A stretch of DNA of 64,000 nucleotides, from NCBI GenBank assembly GCA_037951105.1, contig JBAMJV010008074.1, positions 19,897-83,896 of the forward strand, written 5' to 3'. Under the pieces are notes generated by a model. The model saw only the letters and a program-made list of their open reading frames with translations, searched no databases and had not been told where the DNA came from. The position numbers and the translations under genes are program-made. The DNA is from Echinarachnius parma (taxonomy: Eukaryota; Echinodermata; Echinoidea; Clypeasteroida; Echinarachniidae). Positions 39,401 to 51,400 of the stretch are shown one piece after another (position 1 is the first letter of the stretch; every line of letters starts with the position of its first letter).

Positions 39401-42400
39401 ATAAGACAATAACCTCACAACTTTTGAATTTTTGCTTGCAAAAGTGGATCACTCCCTTTAAAGGGATGCCTGTAAAGTGTCTAACTCCACGAAAATGACT
39501 TGGAGCTTCCTCGTTTTTCTTCTACCGTGTTGTTTAGCTTATGGAGAGAAGAATAAAATAGGGTTAGATTTTTTCAAATGCCCCTTTAGTATGACGATAT
39601 CTATCATTCAGCTCAAGAGCGTTAATGAACGGTCATCAACCTCATAGACATCATACAGTAATTTGTTGTAAAATCTGACGCATATTTTCGCTTGTTTAAC
39701 CAGTAAAGCAGTGTTTTTCAATGAAACTTTCACACATCATTCAGACATACCTTACAATTATTTTGGTACAGGATTGAAGTCTCAAATGTCATTTTGGGCA
39801 ATATCTGACACTTTACAGGTGCACCTTTAATTATCCTGTCATCTGAATCGTACTCCTGACTCAAGAAGTAATCAGTATCTCAGACTTTAATAAAGGAGAA
39901 GGAAATGCAGGAATTTTTGCTTGTTGTTACTGATAAGTGCAGAATTCCTGTCACATCTACTCGTATATTTCCTCTTCGGTATCATTAATAATGGAAATAA
40001 ATCAATGTTTTTGAAAGCACTATCAACTGTTTTGACTGAGCATTGGAGGCTGCCATGTTTTCCAACTGTACCGTATGAAACTGCTTGCATCTGAGCGGGC
40101 ACTAATAAACAGAAGCCGGTTAATATGTAACCGCTGTTGTTGAATCTGCTGCTATGTCAGTGGTTGCGTAACCCATTTTTGTTAGTGCACATTTAGATGT
40201 CACTCAGGTTGTCACTGTACACAGGTTTGACTTTATAATCACTATTATTTTTACATTCCAGCTGCTGAGCTTGTTGAGCGCATCGAGATCTCCCTGTACC
40301 TCAACGATCGGTATGGTTCATATTCACCCTGGTGCCGCTGGATCGACCTCGGGGTCAATGGAATTGCAAAAAAAGCCGCTGAGCAGGTTTGTCTTTTATT
40401 ATTCTCTCAGTCTTTTTCTCTTTAATTGTTTTTTTGTATGCTTTTTGCACCTGATGAAGATCTCAGCAAGGATTGAAAGTTGAGCTATGAATTTGTTTAA
40501 CACGTCCAAGACTATTTGATTTAATTTGTAAAACATTCTCTCTTTGGTGAAATTGGCTTGTCAAAATATGGTACAAATACTCATTAATTTGATATGAATA
40601 GCCCCTGCTAAGGTGCTTTTTTGTTTAATTGCCATTTTAATGCACTCAATGTGTTATTTAATATGTTACATGTGTCATACTTATAATATAATTTTAATTT
40701 GATGTTTATTTTCATCTTTATTAGTAAACTGTAATGTCATTTCTAAGTATTAAAAAAGTATGTTGCAGTATACCTAGGTTTATGTGTGTTATTGCTTTAT
40801 ATGTCAAAGGGGGCTACTGCCTACAAGTTTATCACTTTTTTGTAGTCTCCCTATTTCAATGCTTTATCTATATGATTGATACATGTATTATATACTTTGT
40901 GTTTTTAAGATTGAAATGAATAAACGAACTTGAACTTGAAGTTGAATATATTGCTAAGTGCATAGTGAATAAGCTATATAAGCTGTATAATGCGCTACTT
41001 TTAAAACTGTATTGTTATTGGTATTATTTAGCGCCACCCATATACGGATTTCAATCAATATGATGAAGTGGATGGAAGGGTTATTAATTGCCTCTCCTGC
41101 TCTCTATATCACCCCGATTCCTGCTACGTCGAATCAACGTCCAAGTTCTGAAGTTCTGAACAAACATGAAGATAGGGGCCTTTATTGCTAAATCACATGC
41201 TACAGGTTCTATATAAGTGATGTTTTAACAGTGTTAGTTCTGGCCCACAAAGCCACGGGCATCAAATAACGAATTTTTAGCAACAAGAATTCCATCAATT
41301 ACAAATCTTACTTGTGGGCAACTAAACGTCACATTCTATTAAAGGGGTAGTACAGTTTTGGTAAGGCTGGGCTTTGGTAACCAAAACCTGCACAATAACA
41401 TTACAAATTAATAGTTATAATTCCGCCATGCATGCTCGAAAGGTATAGAAAATTATAAAGCTTGTTATCATTAAAAAAAGAGCCATTTAAACACAAGAGG
41501 GCGCTCTCTAAAAAAGCATTGGTTTCAACCATTTTTCTTACAAAATTATGCATGTGATGTTTTGTTGAAATAATGATTTGAGATCATCAACAACTATTTA
41601 AAAACCTCTTGAAAAATTGTGAAAAAGTGTGAGCATTTTTTAAAATAAATAAAAAATCATCGAATAAATCTAGGACCCAGATGTATTCTCATTGGATATA
41701 TTTATTGATATTTCCGCCGTTTCTGAACCGATTTTGATCAAATAAAGTTTATTCTGCCATTAAAATTGTATGCTCTTTCAAATTTTACACTCAGTTTTAC
41801 AGTTACTCTCACAAAAAATTTACTTCGTGCAGCACCCTCTATACCAAAACTGAACTACCCCTTTAATATAAATGTTTTCTTTATTATGGACAATCGATAT
41901 CCTGTTTAATATGGGCCATAAAAACTGAATCTTTATTTTACTTGCCGAGATACGGGCGAACATGAAAAAAGGATGAATTTCTATCTCATAGCCTGAAGTA
42001 CAATCATTGTATGGGTCAGATTATTGTCATTGCAAGTGACATATACATTTTTTGCCATGATAGTGTACCACTAATTTTATACTATACAAGAGTACAATGT
42101 ACAATATAAAGAGGTAGATGTGCATAATAATCTGTGAAAAAAAAAATCCTTTGTTATTTGACAATTGAGCTAATAAATGAAATGAAATATACCGATAAAG
42201 GCCATTTTTGTCAATTTAAAGAAAACAAATATTTTGTAGGACGGGTCCCATATATTAGACCAAAATTCAATAGTCTTGAATGGGTTAAGTAATATCTTAT
42301 TTACACATTCCTTTTAAAAGTATATTTTTGGAGGTATGGTTATTAACCCGTTCACTATGAGATTCTGAAATACCTTATACTTTGTACATAGCCCACCCGG

Positions 42401-45400
42401 TTCCTGTAAGCAACAGGTTAAAAAGTGTCCCTTTTTTGCTCATTGTTTTGCAGCAAGTTTAATAGCAATTATTTCAAATTGGTAAAAGTTTGATCAGTTG
42501 TTGCGTTTAAACCCTTCATGTACTTTTCAATGTATTAATTTAGGTTAAAATTAACATAATGATGATGATATTTGTTTGCATCATTCAGTTTAACATTGTT
42601 GTTAGCAATTAATATTGTTATGACATTTTCTGAATGCGCAGCTTGCAATGTAATTTGATGATTTATATGGCTTTTCAGAAATGTTGAATTGTAGATGTCA
42701 TTGATTACTCTAATATCCTGCTATAAAATTTGTATTTCCTAGTGAATCTCGGAAAGGGAATGAAAGTGAATAACCATGATCTGTCATTATGATATCTTAT
42801 GCCTCATTTAAAGACCATAATATTGAGCTTTCATTACTATAGATTACATTATATCAGTTCCATAATTCCTTTGTGCATTGGCTATAACATATTTGTATAG
42901 TACATTTATGTAAATTTGTTGGTAATTTAAAAATATTGTAGATAGTTTACAAATTAATGTACATTATATAAAATCCATGATGAATCTGTCATCTTCAAAA
43001 GCACCTTAATGTATAAGAAATTTTGATATTTACATATGTTGTTCTGTGTAAATCACATTTAAAAATTATTTTCTATTATCTCCTTCCCTTCGTTATTATG
43101 AGGTTTTTAAATAGTTGATGATCTCTCTAATGAATCATTATTTAAACAAAATATCACATTCACAATTTTCCATAAGAAATGGTTGAAACCAATATATTTC
43201 TTTAGAGAGCGCCCTCTTGGGGTTTTAACAGCTGCTTTTGAATGATAACAGACTCCTGACTTAGCTGTTCGTAACCTTTTCTACCTTTCGGGCATGGTGG
43301 AGTTATAACAATTAGATTGCAATGATATGGTGCAAGTTTTGGTTACTGAAATTCAGTTTGCCCAGAACTGCATTATCCCTTTAACGTAACATGATGACTC
43401 AAAGTAGAATATTAAGGGTGGCAGCATATTCAGGGAAAGTTTTGGATGATTCAAAGAAATCTTTTGATTGTTTGCTTCTGAGTTGAGTCTATTGACCCAT
43501 TGCAAACAGAAACCTGGTATTATGTGCATAAGGTCAGTGTATCTGATGGGCACCATGTTAAGCCATTGCCTACATGGGAACCTGTTGGGCCCTGTATGAA
43601 CACTATGGGGATTGCACAATCTTGTAAGGAAAATCTTTTTTTAGCCCATTGCCTGAGTCTAGTGGGCCCTGTACTCGGGCGTGCCGATTCCATCCGAAAA
43701 CACAATGCATTTTTTTTTTTTGGGGGGGGGGGGGGGTGGGGCAGAGCATTGTTCACAAACAATCCCCCCCCCCCCCCCCCCCCCCAATGCATTGTGTTTT
43801 CCAAACGAATCGGCGCCTATGCCTGTACTAACTTTATGGGGATTGCAAAATCTACTAGGGAACACTATGGGGATTGCACAATCTAGTTGGGAATGGGTTA
43901 AAAAGATTGGAGCACAGTGCCTGCACATTGAGATTGTGTTACTTTGATAAATGCTTGGGGATATTAGATATGTTCAGTTATGTCATTTGGGCTATTATAT
44001 GATACATACATGTATATGTTAGATCCGGTTATCAAGAAAACAGATAATTCCATGACGTGTCAATATAAAATGTTTAGAAACTTTAGGGTTTACGTAGTCT
44101 TTATTACAGTTTTTTTTAGTAAAGTTATAAACAATTTTTTTTTTTTACATGTCCTTGCCCTAATGCAATTATTGCCAGCATTTCATGGAGAAATGGAAAA
44201 TATCATTATGGAAAATTTAAGTTATTTAATCATTTTATATGGAAGTGTTGATGAAAGAGGATTTTTTTCCATTTCTTGATGCTACAATTTTGTTTTAACC
44301 TTTTCTTGAAAATTAACTCCAGAAAAGATTACGTAATAATTTTATGGCAATCTTTGACAATTTATGTTTGTCTGTTGTTGCTGCTGAATCATTTGGTGAA
44401 ATTGTGCTATACAGGGTGGCCCCCAAAAAACAGAACGGGGCACTTCCCAAAATAAAGTAACAGAATGATTATGTTCATCGGATAGGGTGTCTTTTCCAAT
44501 GAAAAAAGATACCAAGAACAGTAATTTTGGTCGTGTAGTTTTTGTTTCAGGGCGCTCTGAGTGACACCATGTCAGGTTCCCATTGTTGTCAATTTTTACC
44601 AAGTCAGTGCCTGATAAATCGCACTTCCTGCCCGTCATAGCATCGAACAACCATGCCCATTCATTCAGCACACAGCTGAATGCACACTAACAATTACGCG
44701 CATATTGCTCGTTGTTCTTTGCTATGACGGGCAGTAAGTGCGATTTATCAGGCACTGACTTTGTAAAAATTGACAAAAAATGGGAACCTGACATGGTGTC
44801 GCTCAGAGCGCCTTAAAACAAAAACTACACGACCAAAATTACTGTTCTTGGTATCGTTTTTCATTGGAAAAGATACCCTATCCAATGGACATAATCAAGT
44901 TGTTACTATATTTTTGGAAGTGCCCCGTTCCGTTTTTTGGGGGGCCACCCTGTATATATATATATATTTACAAGATTGATGAATAATACTAGTTATCATA
45001 TCATTATCTTCTTGTTCTGCAATCTGCTTTTCAAAATCTTCATTAAATTCTTTGAATGTTAAACTAATTACGTGTAGCTAAGCATCTAAGTCCTGGCTAC
45101 ATATCAGTTTAACTGTAATTAATGTCTTAATTGTTTTTTCAGCATACATTCTACTTTGATGACTTTGTGGGGCTTGAACCAGACAGAAAGTATACTCTGG
45201 ACGTGAAGACGTTGCCAACGGATCCCAGGCACAACAACTCACACACCAAGCATTTCCGTGCACCTAAAGAAAATTGTAAATATTGTTTTTTTTTCAAATG
45301 TATTACTATTCAATACATTACCATCATTTGCAAAAGTTTAAGACCACCCTTCCAAAATGCAATAACTCAAAGAAAAAACAAAGTTAAACATATTTATTTT

Positions 45401-48400
45401 TCAGACATACTTTTATTTTCAACGCATAACCTTTGTATCACACTTGAACTGCTCTTTGACATTGTTTCCATGACCACTGTAGTAAACATGTTATGTAATC
45501 ATTCAATGAGACAAAAGAATGCATTCCAAATTATTGAAATACCCACAAATTCCCAGGTGGTCTTAAACTTTTGCAAATGATGGTATTGTTCCAATATTAA
45601 ATGTAGTGTGCAACATGCAAGCTCGTTGTACATTCAAACCTGCCATAGTGGCCACCTGTCTATATACCATCCAAACTGCCTACCAAAAGTGATCCACTTC
45701 AGATGGAACCAGCCTATAGAGATCACCTGTCTACAGTGGCCACTTTTCTGGTTTCCCTTGTATGGGTGGTCACTATACATATATTTTACTGTATATTGGA
45801 TGTATTGGATTGGGCCCAGACTTTCAATGCAAAGGGCAAGGGTTCGATGCGCAATTCACCCAACATATGAATGTTCTTCCACATGACACTCTGTAATAAC
45901 AAGTTTGCTGATCTTAACCTAGATATATATGTAGTACATTGCACATAGAAAATGCATTGGGTACTGTGTTGGTAGGAAGTTATTCCTTGAAAGGGCTGCC
46001 GTCATTAAAGCCACAGAGTAGAAGTGTTCGGAAAAATAGCGGAAATATAAACCATTTCATCGTAAAATACGGAAAGATATGGAAAATTCCATGTGCTGCT
46101 GATTAGATTTGAACATTGAACATTCACAGTGATGAAGGATTAAAATGATGAATAAAAGCAAATAATATTTTTACTTTGTACTACTGTATGTCTCACTCTC
46201 TGACCCATTTTCCTTTTTATTCTGAATCTATGTATCATGAATTATGATTTTTCTAGCTTGTACAAAGCAAAATCATATTGTTACATCATAATCTGATTGA
46301 ATCCCTTGCATTGTTCTCAACTAAAACCTCTTCAGGCTAGCCCTTAAATTACTTATTTTTTTCCCAAAAAATTGCAACTACATGTACTTTACAACTTTTC
46401 AATTTCGGCCAGCAATAGAAATCATGTGACAAAAAATGTTAATCATCGTGGTAAAATTCACTGAGTATAATTAATTGTTTGTTGTCTCATGAAACGTAGC
46501 TCTCAAGCATTGTAATAGCATCGTGAGTCAACAAACAATTAATTGTACTCAATAGGAATCATAATAGAAATCAGGGTGTTTGCACTATAAAGGTAAACCA
46601 GGAAGGTTCCATACAATTCAACCAAAATATTATTGATTACTGTATGTAGTCACTGCTTTATGGATAGGCATTTATAGCAAGGTATATTTCTTATACCAGG
46701 TATACCTGATTTTAAAGTGGTGACCATTTCCCAAAGAAACAGGAAATGCTTGGTAACACCATATCCCTGTAAGAAGTCTACCCCAAAACCAATAAAAACA
46801 TAAAGAAAACAAAAAAGTGTACCCCATTAAATGTTACCTCATTAAAGCATAGCCTCCTGTTGATGATGATGGTGATCCACACCACTTGTATGGCGCCATT
46901 TAACCCGTTTCCTACGAGTTTATGAAATCCCCATAGACTCTGTACACAACCTACTGGGTTCCCGTGGTCAAGGGGTTAAATATCAGTTTCAAACATTCAG
47001 AGGGCGTCTGCTCCTTCATTAGGTAACCCATGAACTGCACATTTGCTTTAAAAGATTTGAGGTTTTGAGGCCTGCTTTGAAACCATCAAGTTTGTCAGTT
47101 TTGCAAAGAAAGAAACTTTGTTTGTCAGTTTTATGAAGAAGGAAACTGTTTAATAGTCGAGTTTTGCGAAGAAGGAAATTATTACTGTTTTTTTTTCTCT
47201 GGATACCAACAGGTTGGCAGCCACATCTGATAGTGCACAACAACCAGCTGGGGCTGAATCTCACGCTTTTGAGGGATAAAGTCTACAATTTCAATAAGAC
47301 CACGTTTTATGCACTTTTCAACAACCAGGAGATGCGGCAATTAACGGTTGATTTGTCAGTAAGTAAATTATCAAATATATGTGACCTGCTAACACAACAA
47401 CCCTATTATAAAGTTGCAAAAGAGTCGTACCTGACTTTATCTAGCGGCCACCTGTCTATAATAATGATAATAATAATGAAAATATTGTATTTACAAGACA
47501 CACTTCACATATACCTCTATATGCCCTGATAAAAATTGAGAACAAAAGAAAAAAGCTAAAATGTGTATAATGGCCAACAAGAGCGATCTCCCGCAAAAGA
47601 TTTCAATATTATGGGACCTGGGTACAGATGTTGTCTGACTAATACCTTTTAAATGATGAAATAAGTAAATTAAGAAATTAGAATTGTATTATTTATGTGA
47701 ATAATACTGCAAATGGAATCTTATACGATTTATTGCTTAATGAGGCCAAATGAAATGTATGCTGTGTGCAGCTCAATTTGTTGCTTAATCTACATGTATT
47801 AAAGCGACGCGTAGAATTGTCCTTTATTTGTCTGCATTTTAAGATGTTATGGCTCATATTTTACCACTTAAGCCCTCTATTATATTTCTGTAACCATGTT
47901 GATCAAATTGTTTGGCCAGCAGTATAGATTTCCATAATTGTCACAATACTGTTCGAAGGCTTTAAACAAAAGGTATTATTTTCTTTGTTAATTTCACAGG
48001 AATCAGAGCTTTATGAAGTTAATGGTGCAGTAGGAACCAATGTCATATTTGAATGCCTCAAACCAGGACACTACGACCTTTACGTCCGGGTAAGTTCTCA
48101 GAAATGGGTGCCAACTGGGATTGCATAGCCTTTTCACAAGGCCTCACATCTGAGCTGAATGTATGGTACTAGCACTTGACCTTCACTCAAGGGAACCATG
48201 TTCAAAACCAGTAACACCCTTGGCATTTGAGCCCTTCAGCAAGACAATTAATCCACATTGCTGCTCGACCCACGAGTATACGTTGTAGATGGGTACTTGG
48301 TCGTTTTTTTTTTTATAAGCCTGTAGTGCACTGAGCAACTTAGGGCCAGTATACTCCTCAGGGAGTTGAGATGGTGCACAAGATGGTTGCCCGGGATTGA

Positions 48401-51400
48401 AGTGTACTTGTGACCATGGTAAATGATAATTCTACAGCTTGTATACTTAGAAACTGTGTATTAAACGCTTAAAGCCCTCCGCACACAGAGCCGACTCGAT
48501 CCGATCCAGCTGGTCTTCAGTCTGGCTAGAGACGGTGTCGCTCAGTCGTAGCTGATTCAACATGTTGAATCAGCCTCTTATGATCTCCAACTGGCTCTTG
48601 ACCAGCAAAGCAGGAGTCCTGCTGAACAGACTGAAAACCAGTCGGATCGGGTCGAGTCGGCTGTGTGTGCAGAGGGCTTTATAAATGCAACTAATCTAAG
48701 TATTATTATTAGAACATACATTCCTGATTCTGCGTAATTAACCCAGCCTTGTTCACAATTGTATTAAATGTCAAACAAAGCTGTTGTATAGCTTTTACAA
48801 ACTTTGAACAATGTTATTGTCAAGTGAGATAAGAAATTGAAAGTTTAATGCTTTATGCCAGGTTAGACAATTAGACAATCTTCTGTCCAGCTCTCAACTT
48901 CATTTTGCTTCAATTTGAAGTCTAGTTGATTTAAAACCCAAATCCATGATATATATCATTGCCACTGAACTTTGAACATTTCTTTTGACAGGTAAATTCC
49001 AATGAGTGCAGTCACTGCAAAACAAGAATTACAAATGGTAGCATCACTGGTAAGTCTGGTTTTGTTTTTTTCGACTTTCTTTCCTTCGATCTGTTTATTT
49101 TTCTAAGACCGTCAGCACTAGCTAACATAGAGCCGTAAGCTAATTCTTGTGTTCAAGTGGGAAAGATCGTACCTTCAACCCACCCCATAGGCCTTTCTCT
49201 CATAAAGAGATCTGGTAACTTTGTTGACATGTGCAAAAACTGATGAAGGATTGATAAAAATGTGCATTTCTGTGATCTATGTCCTCTGAGCGATGTGTGA
49301 AAATTCCATGGTAAATGAATATCATATGACCGAGTAATAAGCCAAAGTGTTAAGTGATATTTTGCAATTCACTGCACTAACTCTTGTACACAATTTAAAT
49401 TCTCCTGTGGAGATTTTCAAATCCAAACACTTCAAATCATAAATATCTTTATGACAAAATAGACATTCAGAAAACCAAAACCTGTTCCATGCTTTTATTG
49501 CTAATACGCATACTAGGAGGTATGTGTCATCCGCTAAAATTGTAAGAAATTTTTGTGGATTTTAGCAGTGAACATTTCAACAATTTTATGCCAGTGTCAA
49601 TAAATCACCAATTAATTGTATACTTGAGTGTGGGGATACTGGTGATGGAGGGAATATCACAGAATGTTCCCCTCCGAGGGATTTGAAATGCTATCGAGGG
49701 AAGATTATAATATTGTCTTCCCGAAATAGTATTTTAAATCCTGAGGAACCATTCCATTATTTCCCTGACAACATCTGTTATGTTAATGTATATGCCAAAA
49801 GTAACACATCTTTACGCGTTTACGAGATGACTGTCTCATATACAATCCTATTCATGACATCTCGGACCACCATGCGCTTCAGCGGGACCTTGACCGCCTT
49901 CATCAATGGTCTCTTACCTGGCAGATGAAATTCAACACAGAGAAATGTCATCTTCTACGGTTCTCACTCCGCCGAAACAACATTGAAGGCAATTACCTAC
50001 TGGGCAATACTCAACTTACAGCAGTTAAAAACTACAAATACCTGGGTCTTACCTTTTCTCACAACCTATCCTGGCAAAAACACATTGATGGAATTGCATC
50101 GAAATCCAACCAAATGCTCGGGCTTATTAATAGGAATCTACGACGCTCTTCCCAGAAGATCCGACAACAAGCCTTCCTCTCCCTGGTTAGACCTCGCTTG
50201 GAATATTGTGCAACAGTCTGGAATCCATCTACAAAGAAGAGCATCTCAAAGATTGAAGCTGTACAGAGGCGAGCAGCAAGATTCGTTCTTCAACAATACC
50301 GCCATTCTGAGAGTGTGTCTGCTATGATTCAACAACTTCAATGGAGTACACTGGAAATAGACATTCAGAAAACCAAAACCTGTTCCATGCTTTTATTGCT
50401 AATACGCATACTAGGAGGTATGTGTCATCCGCTAAAATTGTAAGAAATTTTTGTGGATTTTAGCAGTGAACATTTCAACAATTTTATGCCAGTGTCAATA
50501 AATCACCAATTAATTGTATACTTGAGTGTGGGGATACTGGTGATGGAGGGAATATCACAGAATGTTCCCCTCCGAGGGATTTGAAATGCTATCGAGGGAA
50601 GATTATAATATTGTCTTCCTGAAATAGTATTTTAAATCCTGAGGAACCATTCCATTATTTCCCTGACAACATCTGTTATGTTATATGCCAAAAGTAACAC
50701 ATCTTTACGCGTTTACGAGATGACTGTCTCATATACAATCCTATTCATGACATCTCGGACCACCATGCGCTTCAGCGGGACCTTGACCGCCTTCATCAAT
50801 GGTCTCTTACCTGGCAGATGAAATTCAACACAGAGAAATGTCATCTTCTACGGTTCTCACTCCGCCGAAACAACATTGAAGGCAATTACCTACTGGGCAA
50901 TACTCAACTTACAGCAGTTAAAAACTACAAATACCTGGGTCTTACCTTTTCTCACAACCTATCCTGGCAAAAACACATTGATGGAATTGCATCGAAATCC
51001 AACCAAATGCTCGGGCTTATTAATAGGAATCTACGACGCTCTTCCCAGAAGATCCGACAACAAGCCTTCCTCTCCCTGGTTAGACCTTGCTTGGAATATT
51101 GTGCAACAGTCTGGAATCCATCTACAAAGAAGAGCATCTCAAAGATTGAAGCTGTACAGAGGCGAGCAGCAAGATTCGTTCTTCAACAATACCGCCATTC
51201 TGAGAGTGTGTCTGTTATGATTCAACAACTTCAATGGAGTACACTGGAAAGACGCAGACACATCTCCTGCCTTAGCCTCCTCTACAAAATTCAGAATGGC
51301 ATGGTAGCAATTACACCTGACCAACTCCTCACACCAATGGCCCCAAGCATCACCAGACAATACCACCCAAATAAGCTCAAGCATATACATACTCGAACTC

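Noticed and set aside
43500-43947. Several Gly- or Pro-rich frames
   Set aside because: They are translations of poly-G and poly-C runs in a hairpin repeat.
44342-44979. Matching frames of 109 and 69 residues on opposite strands
   Set aside because: They are the two arms of a foldback element.
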